From Chelatococcus sp. HY11 (GTDB lineage Bacteria; Pseudomonadota; Alphaproteobacteria; Rhizobiales; Beijerinckiaceae): 64,000 bases of DNA. The first letter of the stretch is position 1. Each line of letters opens with the position of its first letter. The translations under genes and the position numbers were made by a program. Shown piece by piece: positions 39,002 to 48,937 of this stretch. The stretch is taken from contig NZ_JAHBRX010000001.1 of the NCBI RefSeq assembly GCF_018398335.1, positions 3,836,001 through 3,900,000 on the forward strand, in the 5' to 3' direction. The notes under the pieces were generated by a model that saw only the letters and a list, made by a program, of their open reading frames with translations, did no database searches and had not been told where the DNA came from.

Positions 39002-40351
39002 ATGAGACGCGCGTATTTCGGAACGGATGGCATTCGTGGCTTGGCCAATGCCGTCATCACGCCTGAACTCGCCCTGAAAGTCGGGCAGGCGGCGGGGCTT
39101 CTGTTCCAGCGCGGCGAACATCGACACCGTGTGGTGATCGGCAAGGATACACGTCTTTCGGGCTACATGATCGAATATGCGCTGGTGGCGGGCTTTACCT
39201 CGGTCGGCATGGACGTGCTGCTGCTCGGCCCGATGCCGACGCCGGCGGTCGCCATGCTCACCCGCTCGATGCGGTGCGATCTCGGCGTCATGATTTCCGC
39301 CTCGCACAATCCGTATGAGGACAACGGCATCAAGCTGTTCGGCCCCGATGGCTACAAGCTCAACGATGAGGTCGAGGAAGAGATCGAGGGATTGATCGAC
39401 GCCGATCTCAGACTGCGGCTTTCGAAGCCCGAAAGCCTTGGCCGCGCGAAGCGTATCGAGAGCGTGCACGCGCGCTATATCGAATTTGCCAAGCGGACCC
39501 TGCCACGCCAGCTTGATCTCGACGGACTGCGTATCGTCGTCGATTGCGCCAACGGCGCTGCCTACAAGGTGGCCCCGGAAGCTCTGTGGGAGCTCGGCGC
39601 GGATGTCATTTCCATTGGCGTCGAGCCGGATGGTTTCAACATCAACCGCGACGTCGGATCCACCGCGCCCTCGGCGTTGATCGCCAAGGTGCGTGAGACA
39701 CGCGCCGACATCGGCATCGCGCTCGATGGCGACGCCGATCGCGTCATCATCGTCGACGAGAAGGGCCATCTCGTGGATGGCGATAGCCTGATGGCCGCCA
39801 TCGCCACGAGCTGGAAGGAAGACGGGCGCCTGTCCCGGCCCGGAATCGTCGCGACGATCATGTCCAATCTCGGGCTTGAACGTTATCTTGAGGGGCTCGG
39901 CCTCAACCTCGTCCGCACCGCGGTGGGGGACCGCTATGTGCTCGAGCGCATGCGTCAGGATGGCTATAATCTCGGCGGCGAGCAATCCGGCCACATCATC
40001 ATGCCGGACCACGCGACGACCGGCGACGGGCTTGTCGCGGCCCTCCAGCTGCTTGCCGTGGTGAAGGGACGTAATCGCCCCGTCAGCGAGATCTGCCAGT
40101 GTTTTGAGCGTTTGCCGCAAATTCTGAAGAACGTGCGTTATCGCAGGGATCAGGCGCTCTCGGAAGAATTGGTCGGGCCGGTCGTCGAGGCCGCCCGCAA
40201 GAAACTCGGCTCAGGCGGGCGCCTTGTCATCCGGCCTTCAGGCACCGAGCCGCTCATCCGCGTGATGGGTGAAGGCGATGATCGCGTTCTCGTCGAGAGT
40301 GTTGTCGATGAGGTCGTCGAGGCCTTCACGCGAGCCGCTGCCGCGGCGTGA
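39002..40351 (+). CDS. glmM: Phosphoglucosamine mutase GlmM
   Basis: Converts glucosamine-6-phosphate to glucosamine-1-phosphate for peptidoglycan and LPS precursors; 449 aa from ATG 39002. N-terminus [16 protein letters not shown] is canonical. The phosphoserine loop is [13 protein letters not shown] with active Ser101; the Mg-binding loop is DGDADRVI near 242; the sugar loop GEQSGHII is near 325 and the phosphate-binding loop [12 protein letters not shown] is near 410. The frame is open from 38840 (ATG 38930 adds 24 residues), but conservation starts at 39002. It is preceded by the ftsH terminator, so it is transcribed separately. Confidence 0.97.
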   Translation: MRRAYFGTDGIRGLANAVITPELALKVGQAAGLLFQRGEHRHRVVIGKDTRLSGYMIEYALVAGFTSVGMDVLLLGPMPTPAVAMLTRSMRCDLGVMISASHNPYEDNGIKLFGPDGYKLNDEVEEEIEGLIDADLRLRLSKPESLGRAKRIESVHARYIEFAKRTLPRQLDLDGLRIVVDCANGAAYKVAPEALWELGADVISIGVEPDGFNINRDVGSTAPSALIAKVRETRADIGIALDGDADRVIIVDEKGHLVDGDSLMAAIATSWKEDGRLSRPGIVATIMSNLGLERYLEGLGLNLVRTAVGDRYVLERMRQDGYNLGGEQSGHIIMPDHATTGDGLVAALQLLAVVKGRNRPVSEICQCFERLPQILKNVRYRRDQALSEELVGPVVEAARKKLGSGGRLVIRPSGTEPLIRVMGEGDDRVLVESVVDEVVEAFTRAAAAA

Positions 40352-40365
40352 TTCGCACGGTGAAA

Positions 40366-40401
40366 CGGCGCCTCGTGGTTAACGCGGCGCCGCCTTTCTT
40401 T
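40366..40401 (+). terminator. Probable terminator after glmM
   Basis: CGGCGCC (40366-40372) pairs GGCGCCG (40386-40392) across a 13-nt loop and is followed by CCTTTCTTT. Confidence 0.6.
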
Positions 40402-40753
40402 AATCATTTTCACCGTTTCTGGCGACAGGAGCGGGGTGTCGGTGCCCGGGATGATCTTGTCCGGGCCAGTTGCCGGCGCGTAAAAAACGCGTCCGGAGTC
40501 GCCTCGCGAGCTTGTGTCGTTGCCGAATAGTAATGAAATCAGCCCGTTATGGATCTGTCGCTCCGCGTGGTCCCATGGCCTCGCGGGTAGGTCCGCGCGT
40601 GCCCGATCGATGACCGGAAGACGATAAGCTCAATACTCATTATGGTGAAGTATTAAGGTTAAGATCTGTTTAAGAGTTTTATGCGACTGTCCTTCCATGT
40701 GCAGTGGGGAGCTCCACAACCGGACCCTTCCCTGACAAGAAGGAACCTCGTTC
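40402..40753 (+). promoter_or_regulatory. Upstream region of the first OMP gene, with CtrA box
   Basis: No gene is seen in this stretch. TTAA-GATCTGT-TTAA at 40659-40673 is a perfect TTAA-N7-TTAA site 81 bp before the OMP start codon; a further TTAA lies 2 bp upstream of it. An inverted repeat AATACT/AGTATT is at 40632-40654. Confidence 0.5.
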
Positions 40754-41575
40754 ATGCGTGGCATGAAATCTATCGTCCTGGCGGGCAGCTTTGTTGTGGG
40801 GAGCATGGGGGCTGGTCTCGCCGCGGATCTCTTGCCACCGCCACCCCCACTCGCGCCTCCGGTGCCGCTCGACATGAGCGGATGGTATCTGCGTGGTGAT
40901 ATCGGCTTCAGCAACCAGCAGGTCGATAAGCTCGACAATGTGCTCTACCAGGGCACAACAGTTGTCAATATCAATAAGGACTTCGACGCCGCACCCTTCG
41001 CCGGTGTCGGTGTCGGTTATAAGTTCAACAACTGGTTCCGCACCGATCTGACAACCGAATATCGTGCGAGAGCCAACTTCAAGGGGCTCGATATATACGA
41101 GGCTCCTTATCTTTCGACCGGCTATGCGACCGATCAATACTCCGGCGGCAAGACGGAGTGGACGACGCTGCTCAATGCTTATTTCGACCTCGGCACCTGG
41201 TCAGGCATAACGCCTTTCGTTGGCGCGGGCATCGGTGTCACGCGCAATACGATCACAGGTTTCACCGACACCAATATCATCACGCAGGGACTTGCCTACG
41301 GTCGCGACAAGTCGAAGTGGAATCTCGCCTGGGCGCTTTACGCTGGCCTTGGTTATGAGGTGACGCCGAATTTCACGGTCGAACTGGCCTATCGCTACCT
41401 CAACCTGGGCGATGCGGAGTCGGGTGATCTGATCACCTACACGGGCTATAATTCAGTCTATAACCCGATGAAGTTCAAAGACTTGAGCTCGCACGACATC
41501 AAGATCGGCCTGCGCTGGATGCTGGGTGGCCCAAGCTATGCGGCCATGGATGAGCCTTTGATGCGCAGCTACTAA
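40754..41575 (+). CDS. Omp25/Omp31-like outer-membrane beta-barrel protein
   Basis: A 273-aa outer-membrane protein. The signal peptide spans about residues 1-24 (SIVLAGSFVVGSMGAGLAA), then a Pro-rich stretch (PPPPPLAPPVP) and an 8-strand-type barrel with alternating aromatic residues: GWYLRGDIGFSNQQVD, AGVGVGYKFNNWFRTDLTTEY, ITPFVGAGIGVT, AGLGYEVTPNFTVELAYRYLNLG, HDIKIGLRWMLGG. It ends in Tyr, as barrel substrates of BamA often do. It resembles the Omp25/31 family that stabilises the envelope of Hyphomicrobiales. A CtrA-type box is in its promoter region. Confidence 0.85.
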   Translation: MRGMKSIVLAGSFVVGSMGAGLAADLLPPPPPLAPPVPLDMSGWYLRGDIGFSNQQVDKLDNVLYQGTTVVNINKDFDAAPFAGVGVGYKFNNWFRTDLTTEYRARANFKGLDIYEAPYLSTGYATDQYSGGKTEWTTLLNAYFDLGTWSGITPFVGAGIGVTRNTITGFTDTNIITQGLAYGRDKSKWNLAWALYAGLGYEVTPNFTVELAYRYLNLGDAESGDLITYTGYNSVYNPMKFKDLSSHDIKIGLRWMLGGPSYAAMDEPLMRSY

Positions 41576-42135
41576 GGCGCGGTCGTCTGGAACAAATCGG
41601 ATTTGGATGGGATCAGTTGTTTCCATCCAAGCCGGCGGGTTTGCTCGTTTATTCTTAAGCGGAGCAAGTCCGCAACAGACGGCTTGCCCTGGACAGCCTC
41701 AGCTGCGCGGCGAGATGGCCGGCGCCTATGATGGCATGGAGCCTGTTTGCGTTGAGCGCTGAATCAGCCTCACGCAAGCAGGCTTTTTTTTAATCGCTCC
41801 GGCGTTCTCCTTATGAGAGGACATGCGCTCGCTTCTTGCCTATCAGGATTTCTTGCGCATCCTAAGTAAATTTGCGTTATATTTCTTATAGATTTTGAAT
41901 TTGAAACTTCCGAACATAGGCGCTAACGTTTGTCCGGGATAAAATTTGATATCTATTTTGCTTTTAACTATAATATATGCTATATTTTTTCTGATGAATT
42001 GTTGTTTTAGCTATTCGTTAAACATAAAAGCCAAGTATCCGCTGGCTGTACGAGTCGTTGTGAGTTGGGCGCGCGGTGATGTCCGAGAGGGGCGTCGCAG
42101 CGCTGCGTGAAACAAGCTTCGAGGAAGACAGGACC
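41576..42135. other. AT-rich gene-free interval between two OMP genes
   Basis: No convincing gene. It contains a short hairpin TTGGATGG/CCATCCAA near 41604-41633, the terminator at 41741-41791, and from about 41810 to 42050 a markedly AT-rich segment (runs such as TATAATATATGCTATATTTT) unlike the rest of the window. That segment may hold the promoter of the second OMP gene. Confidence 0.6.
41741..41791 (+). terminator. Intrinsic terminator downstream of the first OMP gene
   Basis: GCCTGTTTGCGT (41741-41752) pairs ACGCAAGCAGGC (41772-41783) over 12 bp with one G-U pair and is followed by eight T residues. It is 165 bp after the OMP stop, leaving a long 3' UTR. Confidence 0.9.
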
Positions 42136-43020
42136 ATGCGGGCGGCATTCTTCGGGATCGATCTTAGCGCATGTCGCCGGGCGGCGGTGGTGTATCTGCT
42201 GGCCGGGAGTGCCCTTCAAGGCCAACCGACGCGGGTGCAGGCCGCAGATCTCGAATACTCCTCGCTACGTGGCGCGATCATGGATGACAAGCCGGCCGAT
42301 GCGCCTGACTGGAGTGGTGTTTATCTTGGCGCGCAGGCCGGCTATGCCAATGCGAATGTCGATTTTGGCAGGGCGACAGGCGATCTCGTTGCCCATGTGC
42401 TCCGCGACACCATCATCGAGTCCGAGGCCGCCGTCTCTGGCTGGACGGCATTGCCTGAGCGAGACGCGCGGCGGGGCGTCTTCGGCGGATTCATTGGCTA
42501 CAACAGTCAATGGGATGATGTGGTGCTGGGTATCGAAGCCAACTACAATCACACGAATATGAGTATAACGGCGCGCGATAAGCTTCAGAGAGCATTTATC
42601 GCTTCAGATCGGTACAATTATAACGTCGATCTCGATGCGCGGTCGACCGTCAAGGTGATGGATTACATGACGTTGCGCGCGCGTGCCGGCTACGCCCTTG
42701 GCTCCATCTTGCCTTATGCGATGATGGGCGTGGCGGTCGGTCGGGCAAGTATCGATCGATCCGCCTCGGTGGCCGTAACAGCCTATGATTATTCCGGCAT
42801 GGGAAGGCCGGTGGCGAGCCTCGATCCCAATCCGACGACGCTGTCAGAGAAAAAGAACAATGAATTCGCCTATGGAATGGCGGCCGGGTTGGGCGTCGAT
42901 ATGCTTCTGACTGATGGCATCTTCCTGCGAGGTGAATATGAATACATTCGCTTCATGTCATTCTCAAAGGCGCGGGCCGATATAAATACCTTGCGCGGCG
43001 CGGTCGGTGTGAAATTCTAG
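42136..43020 (+). CDS. Outer-membrane beta-barrel protein
   Basis: A 294-aa protein with a signal peptide (AAVVYLLAGSALQGQPTRVQAA, about residues 15-36) and a barrel of the Omp25/31 type: GVYLGAQAGYANANVDFG, GGFIGYNSQWDDVVLGIEANYNH, LRARAGYALGSILPYAMMGVAVG, FLRGEYEYIRF, and a C-terminal GAVGVKF ending in Phe. ATG 42136 is preferred (GAGGAAGACAGGACC upstream); the frame is open from 42076. It differs clearly from the 273-aa OMP 560 bp upstream, so it is a paralogue rather than a recent duplicate. Its upstream sequence is very AT-rich. Confidence 0.8.
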   Translation: MRAAFFGIDLSACRRAAVVYLLAGSALQGQPTRVQAADLEYSSLRGAIMDDKPADAPDWSGVYLGAQAGYANANVDFGRATGDLVAHVLRDTIIESEAAVSGWTALPERDARRGVFGGFIGYNSQWDDVVLGIEANYNHTNMSITARDKLQRAFIASDRYNYNVDLDARSTVKVMDYMTLRARAGYALGSILPYAMMGVAVGRASIDRSASVAVTAYDYSGMGRPVASLDPNPTTLSEKKNNEFAYGMAAGLGVDMLLTDGIFLRGEYEYIRFMSFSKARADINTLRGAVGVKF

Positions 43021-43204
43021 ACGCAGGGTGGCGCGCGCTTCAGGAGAAGCGTTGTCGGACGCGCCTTGCGACTTTCCATGAGCGCGTATTTCGATTCGCG
43101 CGCATTTCGATCCGCGACGGTGAGCGTCGCGGTTGACCGAAAACTGCGAGAAGCCCTCGTCACAATAACCCGTTGACTGGCGGCTCCATCTCCCGTATCT
43201 CCAT

Positions 43205-43257
43205 CCGCGGGACACCTTCCCCCAACGGAAGGCGCCCATCTGTAAGGATGGACTGAC
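43205..43257 (+). ncRNA. serC RNA motif (5' leader of serC)
   Basis: Two adjacent hairpins end at the serC start codon: CCTTCC-loop-GGAAGG (43215-43232) and CCATC-TGTAAG-GATGG (43236-43251). The ribosome-binding AAGGA (43244-43248) lies in the loop and 3' arm of the second hairpin, so folding could control translation. Position and shape fit the serC motif known from alphaproteobacteria. I could not compare with the family model. Confidence 0.6.
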
Positions 43258-44424
43258 ATGACAGAGACGCTGCCCGCCGCGCGCCCCGCTCGGCCTCATT
43301 TTTCGTCTGGCCCCTGCGCAAAGCGCCCGGGCTGGGATGCCGGAGCCCTCGATACGAGCGTGCTCGGCCGCTCCCACCGCGCCAAGATCGGCAAGGCCAA
43401 GCTCAAGCAGGCGATCGATCTTACCCGTGAAATTCTGCAGGTTCCTGCCGACTATCGTATCGGCATCGTGCCTGCGTCCGATACCGGCGCCGTCGAGATG
43501 GCGCTGTGGTCGCTGCTCGGCGCCCGCCCCGTCGACATGCTCGCCTGGGAATCCTTCGGCGAAGGCTGGGTGACGGATGTCGTCAAGCAGCTCAAGCTCG
43601 CTGACGCCCGCGTCATCAAGGCCGGCTACGGTGAGCTTCCCGATCTGGCCGAGGTCGATACCAAGACCCGCGACGTGGTCTTCACCTGGAATGGCACGAC
43701 CTCCGGCGTGCGCGTCCCGAACGCTGACTGGATCGCCGCCGACCGTGAAGGCCTGACCATCTGCGATGCCACCTCGGCAGCCTTCGCCCAGCGTCTCGAT
43801 TGGCCGAAGCTCGATGTCGTCACCTTCTCCTGGCAGAAGGTTCTCGGCGGCGAGGGCGGTCACGGCATCCTCATTCTCTCGCCGCGCGCCGTCGCCCGGC
43901 TCGAGAGCTACACGCCGGCTTGGCCGATGCCGAAGATCTTCCGCATGACCAAGGGCGGCAAGATCGTCGAGGGCATCTTCCAGGGCGAGACCATCAACAC
44001 CCCGTCGATGCTCTGCGTCGAGGACTATATCGATGCGCTCGAATGGGCGAAGTCGCTCGGCGGGCTCGATGCGCTGGTCGCGCGGGCTGACGCCAACGCC
44101 AAGGCGATTGCCGACTGGGTGGCAAAGACGCCGTGGGTCGCCAATCTCGCCAAGGTCGCGGAGACGCAGTCCAATACGTCCGTCTGCCTGTCGATCGTCG
44201 ATGCCGACGTGGTCGCCAAGGGGCCGGAGGCCGTCGCCGCGGTCGCCAAGGGCCTTGCCGCCGCGCTCGACAAGCTCGATGTCGCCTATGACATCGGCGC
44301 CTATCGCGATGCCCCTCCCGGCCTCAGGATCTGGTGCGGCGCCACCGTCGACGCCGCCGATGTAGCTGCGTTGACCCAATGGCTCGACTGGGCCTTCGCC
44401 CAGGAAAAGGCCAAGGTCGCCTGA
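43258..44424 (+). CDS. serC: Phosphoserine aminotransferase SerC
   Basis: PLP-dependent enzyme of serine biosynthesis, converting 3-phosphohydroxypyruvate and glutamate to phosphoserine and 2-oxoglutarate; also used in PLP synthesis. It is 388 aa. It begins with [17 protein letters not shown]; the PLP lysine is Lys194 in [15 protein letters not shown]. This is the alphaproteobacterial SerC subclass rather than the E. coli type. It is preceded by the serC RNA and followed 183 bp later by serA, so the first two steps of the pathway are together. Confidence 0.96.
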   Translation: MTETLPAARPARPHFSSGPCAKRPGWDAGALDTSVLGRSHRAKIGKAKLKQAIDLTREILQVPADYRIGIVPASDTGAVEMALWSLLGARPVDMLAWESFGEGWVTDVVKQLKLADARVIKAGYGELPDLAEVDTKTRDVVFTWNGTTSGVRVPNADWIAADREGLTICDATSAAFAQRLDWPKLDVVTFSWQKVLGGEGGHGILILSPRAVARLESYTPAWPMPKIFRMTKGGKIVEGIFQGETINTPSMLCVEDYIDALEWAKSLGGLDALVARADANAKAIADWVAKTPWVANLAKVAETQSNTSVCLSIVDADVVAKGPEAVAAVAKGLAAALDKLDVAYDIGAYRDAPPGLRIWCGATVDAADVAALTQWLDWAFAQEKAKVA

Positions 44425-44607
44425 TCTTGTGCTGAAGGCGCACTGCGCTCTTTCGTGAAGAATAAGAGCGCGCTGAGATGGCCGGGGATGGTGACGTCCC
44501 CCGGCCGCTCGAAGCAACCACGTTGTCTGATCCTCAGAGTCGCAGCGCATGCGAGACGCTCAGACGCCATCCGTTGGCCTGCGTCGTCGCTCCTGAAAGG
44601 ATTTCCG

Positions 44608-46197
44608 ATGCCCGCTCCCAAGGTTCTCATTTCCGACGCTCTGTCTCCCGCCGCCGTGCAGATCTTTCGGGATCGCGGCATCGAGGTCGATTTCCAGCCC
44701 GATCTCGGCAAGGACAAGGACAAGCTCGCCGCCATCATCGGCAACTACGATGGCCTTGCGATCCGGTCCGCCACCAAGGTCACGCCCAAGATCCTCGAAG
44801 AGGCGAAATCGCTGAAGGTCATCGGTCGCGCCGGCATCGGCGTCGACAATGTCGATATCCCGGCGGCCACCGCCAAGGGCATCATCGTGATGAACACGCC
44901 CTTCGGCAATTCGATCACCACCGCCGAGCACGCCATCGCCATGATGTTCGCGCTGGCCCGCGAGATCCCCGCCGCCGATGCCTCCACGCAGGCCGGCAAG
45001 TGGGAGAAGAACCGCTTCATGGGCGTCGAGATCACGGCCAAGACGCTCGGCATCATCGGCTGCGGCAATATCGGCTCCATCGTCGCCGAGCGGGCGATCG
45101 GCCTGAGGATGAAGGTCATCGCCTATGATCCCTTCCTGTCGCCGGAACGGGCGCTCGACCTCGGCGTCGAGAAGGTCGAGCTCGACGACCTGCTGGCCCG
45201 CGCCGATTTCATCACGCTGCACACGCCGCTGACGGAAAAGACCAAGAACGTCCTCTCCGCCGAGGCGTTGGCCAAGACCAAGAAGGGCGTACGCATCATC
45301 AACTGCGCCCGTGGCGGCCTGGTTGACGAGGCGGCCCTGCGCGCGGCGCTGGATTCGGGCCATGTCGGTGGCGCTGCCTTCGACGTGTTCGTCGAGGAGC
45401 CGGCAAAGGAAAACCCGCTGTTCGGGCACCCGAATGTGGTCTGCACGCCGCATCTGGGCGCCGCCACCACCGAAGCGCAGGAGAATGTCGCTCTCCAAGT
45501 CGCCGAGCAGATGTCCGAGTACCTGCTGCGCGGCGCCATCTCCAACGCGGTGAATTTCCCGTCCATCACCGCCGAGGAAGCGCCGAAGCTGAAGCCCTTC
45601 ATCGCGCTGGCCGAGAATCTAGGCTCATTCGCGGGGCAGTTGACCGAAACCGGCATCAAGAGTGTCCACATCACCTATGAGGGCACTGTCGCCGCTCTGA
45701 AGATCAAGGCACTCACCTCGGCGGCGGTCGCCGGCCTGCTGCGGCCGATGCTGGCGGATATCAATGTTGTCTCGGCGCCGAGCGTCGCCAAGGAGCGCGG
45801 CATCGTCATCGAGGAGACGACGCGCGAGGCTCAGGGCGAGCACGACGCGCTGATCACGCTGACGGTCATCACCGAAAAGCAGGAGCGCTCCGTGGTCGGC
45901 ACCGTCTTCGCCGATGGCGCGCCGCGGATCGTGGCGATCAAGGGCATCAAGGTCGATGCCGAATTCGCCCCGTCGATGATCTATGTCACGAACGAGGACA
46001 AGCCCGGCTTCATCGGCCGCTTCGCCAGCATGCTGGGCGATGCCGGCGTCAATATCGCGACCTTCGCGCTTGGCCGCGACCGGCAGGGAGGCTCGGCGAT
46101 CGCGCTTGTCGAGGTGGACGGAGCCGTGCCGGACAACGTGCTGGCCAGCGTCGAGACCATCCCGGGCGTCAAGCAGGTCAAGCCGCTGAAGTTCTGA
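44608..46197 (+). CDS. serA: D-3-phosphoglycerate dehydrogenase SerA
   Basis: First enzyme of serine synthesis, 529 aa, long form. N- and C-terminal halves of the catalytic domain enclose the NAD fold (GIIGCGNIGSIVAERA near residue 150). The catalytic Arg is in INCARGGLVDE, the Glu in VFVEEPAKE, and the His in CTPHLGAAT. An intervening ASB domain (about 320-450) and a C-terminal ACT domain (about 455-529, MIYVTNEDKPGFIGRFASML) provide serine feedback control in relatives. ATG 44608 is chosen over upstream starts because of TGAAAGGATTTCCG and the canonical N-terminus. Confidence 0.97.
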   Translation: MPAPKVLISDALSPAAVQIFRDRGIEVDFQPDLGKDKDKLAAIIGNYDGLAIRSATKVTPKILEEAKSLKVIGRAGIGVDNVDIPAATAKGIIVMNTPFGNSITTAEHAIAMMFALAREIPAADASTQAGKWEKNRFMGVEITAKTLGIIGCGNIGSIVAERAIGLRMKVIAYDPFLSPERALDLGVEKVELDDLLARADFITLHTPLTEKTKNVLSAEALAKTKKGVRIINCARGGLVDEAALRAALDSGHVGGAAFDVFVEEPAKENPLFGHPNVVCTPHLGAATTEAQENVALQVAEQMSEYLLRGAISNAVNFPSITAEEAPKLKPFIALAENLGSFAGQLTETGIKSVHITYEGTVAALKIKALTSAAVAGLLRPMLADINVVSAPSVAKERGIVIEETTREAQGEHDALITLTVITEKQERSVVGTVFADGAPRIVAIKGIKVDAEFAPSMIYVTNEDKPGFIGRFASMLGDAGVNIATFALGRDRQGGSAIALVEVDGAVPDNVLASVETIPGVKQVKPLKF

Positions 46198-46260
46198 GCC
46201 GGCTGCCCCCCGAGGTGAACACAGTCAGACGCGCCTTCTTGTCAGACATCGTGTTCATGG

Positions 46261-46295
46261 ATTCCGGGCTCCTCGCTGAGGCGAGGCCCCGGAAT
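46261..46295. repeat. Extragenic cruciform repeat
   Basis: ATTCCGGG/CCCGGAAT as outer stem (46261-46268 with 46288-46295) and CCTCGC/GCGAGG as inner stem (46271-46276 with 46281-46286). This is a common dispersed element type in Hyphomicrobiales, here between serA and a convergent transporter gene, where it may end transcripts. Confidence 0.6.
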
Positions 46296-46358
46296 GACGG
46301 CGGGATTCCATCCGAACGCAGCGTGCGCCAGGGGAGGGATCATGCGCCGCATCGATCC

Positions 46359-47276
46359 CTAGCGCAGGCGCTCGGCGATGAGGATGCCGCCGATCACCAG
46401 CACCATGGCCGCCATCTGGTAGAAGCCGAAGGCCTCACCCAGCAGCACGATGGACAGCACGATGCCGAAGACCGGCATCAGATTGTTGAACAGGCCGGCA
46501 CGGCTCGGGCCGATGAGTTGGACGGAGCGGATAAAGAAAATCTGCCCGATGAGAGACGGAAAGATCCCGATATAAAGAAGGGTGAGCCATCCGGACGAGC
46601 TCGGCCAATAGGCCTTGCCCTGGGCGATCTCGATGGCGAGCAGCGGCAGGGACGAGACGAAGGCCGCCAGCGCCATCGCTGCGAAATAGGCGGTGTCCGA
46701 CACCTTCGGCCGGCTGCGCAGATGCAGCGCATAGGCTGCATAGAACGCGCAGGCGATCAGCATGAACAGGTCGCCGCGGTTGATGGTGAGATTCAACAGG
46801 GTTTGCAAGTCGCCATGCGAGGCCGTCACCATCACGCCGAGGATGGTCAGTACAAGCCCGACGGCCTGGCCGATATTGATCCGCTGGCCGAAGAACAGGA
46901 TCGCTCCCATGACCACGAAGACCGGTATCGCGCTCTGGATGATCGTCATGTTGACGGCGGTGGTCTCGTAGGCCGAGACGTAGAAGAGCGCGTTGAAACC
47001 GGTGAAGGCCAGTGTCCCCATGCCGGCGATGATCGGCCAGCGGGATTTCAGCACCGGCAGATCGCGGACGATGTCCTTCCGGCTGAAGATGAGCAGAACC
47101 ACGCAGACGATGGCCCAGCGCAGGCAAACGATGCTCATCGGCGAGATCTGGCCGACAGCGAATTTACTGGCTGTGACATTGCCGGCCCACATCAGCATCG
47201 TGAGCGGCAGCAGGACATAGGCTTGATTGAACAACCACTGGGTCGCGCGGCCGATCGGGGAATTCGTCTCAGGCAT
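46359..47276 (-). CDS. EamA/DMT-family transporter
   Basis: A 305-aa inner-membrane exporter with ten predicted helices in two EamA repeats (about 20-150 and 160-295). Motifs include MLMWAGNVTASKFAVGQISPM at helix 1-2, FYVSAYETTAVNMTIIQSAIPVFVV and LFNNLMPVFGIVLSIVLLGEAF. The substrate is probably an amino acid or other metabolite, as for RhaT/YdcZ-like relatives, but is not determinable. It is divergent from purA. Confidence 0.88.
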   Translation of the reverse strand: MPETNSPIGRATQWLFNQAYVLLPLTMLMWAGNVTASKFAVGQISPMSIVCLRWAIVCVVLLIFSRKDIVRDLPVLKSRWPIIAGMGTLAFTGFNALFYVSAYETTAVNMTIIQSAIPVFVVMGAILFFGQRINIGQAVGLVLTILGVMVTASHGDLQTLLNLTINRGDLFMLIACAFYAAYALHLRSRPKVSDTAYFAAMALAAFVSSLPLLAIEIAQGKAYWPSSSGWLTLLYIGIFPSLIGQIFFIRSVQLIGPSRAGLFNNLMPVFGIVLSIVLLGEAFGFYQMAAMVLVIGGILIAERLR

Positions 47277-47613
47277 GTCCGCTCGACGCGCTTGTGGTCA
47301 CGATCATGGAAGAGGCACTCCTAAGCGATACTCACTCATGGAAGCCAATCCACGGAGAGGGGCTGTTCGGGGCGCGACGATAGCCAAAACCGTCAGGTCA
47401 GGGTTAGCAGAGTTGGCGCAAGGCTGACATGCATAAAGACTGTCACAACGCCAGCCGGTAAGCCGCCACGTGGATTGTGAACCTGTCATGGAGCGCCCAG
47501 CGACGCTGTGGCTTGACCTCGCGGGTCTAATCGTCGAAGAGAGGCTGTAAGGACCCCGGCCTTGCGCCGGGGTTTGTCATGTGAGGGGTCGGCTATTGGC
47601 CGGCTTGAAGGAT
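47277..47613. other. Divergent intergenic region before purA
   Basis: No gene or RNA is recognised in this 337-bp stretch. Near its end CCCCGGC (47554-47560) pairs GCCGGGG (47566-47572) followed by TTTG. This short terminator-like stem, about 40 bp before purA, could be a leader attenuator. Confidence 0.4.
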
Positions 47614-48906
47614 ATGGCGAACGTCGTTGTAGTCGGTGCCCAGTGGGGCGATGAAGGTAAAGGCAAGATCGTCGATTGGTTGAGCGAACAGGCCGACGTG
47701 GTCGTTCGCTTCCAGGGCGGTCACAATGCCGGTCACACGCTTGTCATCGATGGCACGACCTACAAGCTTTCCCTTCTGCCGTCCGGCGTCGTCCGACCCG
47801 GCAAGCTCGGCGTCATCGGCAATGGCGTTGTTCTCGACCCGCAGGCGCTGATCTCTGAGATCTCGCGGCTGAAAGAGCAGGGGCTCGCGATCTCGCCGGA
47901 GAATCTGCGCGTCGCCGACAATGCCGCTCTGATCCTGTCGCTGCATCGCGAGCTTGATGCGCTGCGGGAGAATTCCAACAGCGGCACGAAGATTGGCACC
48001 ACCCGCCGCGGCATCGGCCCGGCTTATGAAGACAAGGTGGGCCGCCGCGCGATTCGCGTGATGGATCTGGCGGATCTCGACACGCTCGAGGAAAAGATCG
48101 AGCGCCTGCTCGTCCATCACAACGCTCTGCGGCGCGGTTTTGGGCTCCCTGAGTTCAACGCGGCGGACATCTTTGCCGAACTCAAGGCTGTCGCGTCCGA
48201 GATCGTTCCCTACATGGGCGTGACGTGGATGCTGCTCGATGAGCATCGCCGCGCCGGCAAGCGCATCCTGTTCGAGGGCGCGCAGGGCGCGCTTCTCGAT
48301 GTCGATCACGGCACCTATCCCTTCGTCACATCCTCGCACACCGTCGCGGGCCAGGCTGCCGCCGGCTCGGGTCTCGGCCCCAACGCCATCGGCTATGTGC
48401 TGGGCATCGCCAAGGCTTACACCACCCGCGTCGGCGGGGGGCCGTTTCCAACCGAGCAGGACAACGAGATCGGCGAAACGCTCGGCACCCGCGGCCATGA
48501 ATTTGGCACCGTGACCGGGCGCAAGCGTCGCTGCGGCTGGTTCGATGCCGTCCTCGTCCGGCAGACGGTGAAGACATCCGGCATCGATGGCATTGCCCTG
48601 ACCAAGCTCGACATTCTCGATGGCTTCAAGACCATCGACGTTTGCGTCGGTTACCGCCTCGAAGGCAAGGACTACGATTACCTGCCCGCCGGTCAGGCGC
48701 AGCAGGCCCGCGTCGAGCCGATCTACGAGACGATCGAGGGCTGGGAAGGCTCCACGGCAGGCGCCCGTTCCTGGGCCGACCTGCCTGCCCAGGCCATCAA
48801 ATATGTCAGGCGTATCGAGGAATTGATCGGTGCTCCGGTTGCTCTTCTCTCGACCAGCCCCGAACGTGATGACACGATCCTGGTGCATAACCCCTTCGAA
48901 GGTTGA
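47614..48906 (+). CDS. purA: Adenylosuccinate synthetase PurA
   Basis: Joins IMP and aspartate using GTP in AMP synthesis; 430 aa. The N-terminus is [23 protein letters not shown], with the GTP-binding loop GDEGKGK and the catalytic Asp/His (GHNAGHT). Downstream are the IMP-binding [14 protein letters not shown] and [20 protein letters not shown] and the base-recognition TKLDIL. The frame opens at 47581, but 47614 is the conserved start. The following membrane-protein gene begins 31 bp later. Confidence 0.98.
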   Translation: MANVVVVGAQWGDEGKGKIVDWLSEQADVVVRFQGGHNAGHTLVIDGTTYKLSLLPSGVVRPGKLGVIGNGVVLDPQALISEISRLKEQGLAISPENLRVADNAALILSLHRELDALRENSNSGTKIGTTRRGIGPAYEDKVGRRAIRVMDLADLDTLEEKIERLLVHHNALRRGFGLPEFNAADIFAELKAVASEIVPYMGVTWMLLDEHRRAGKRILFEGAQGALLDVDHGTYPFVTSSHTVAGQAAAGSGLGPNAIGYVLGIAKAYTTRVGGGPFPTEQDNEIGETLGTRGHEFGTVTGRKRRCGWFDAVLVRQTVKTSGIDGIALTKLDILDGFKTIDVCVGYRLEGKDYDYLPAGQAQQARVEPIYETIEGWEGSTAGARSWADLPAQAIKYVRRIEELIGAPVALLSTSPERDDTILVHNPFEG

Positions 48907-48937
48907 CGTGACGACCGATTCGAGACATTCGACCTGA

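Noticed and set aside
42964-44550. 528-codon open frame on the minus strand opposite serC
   Set aside because: It lies wholly opposite serC and its leader, has the low-complexity composition of a high-GC antisense frame and no ribosome-binding site; serC is certain on the plus strand.
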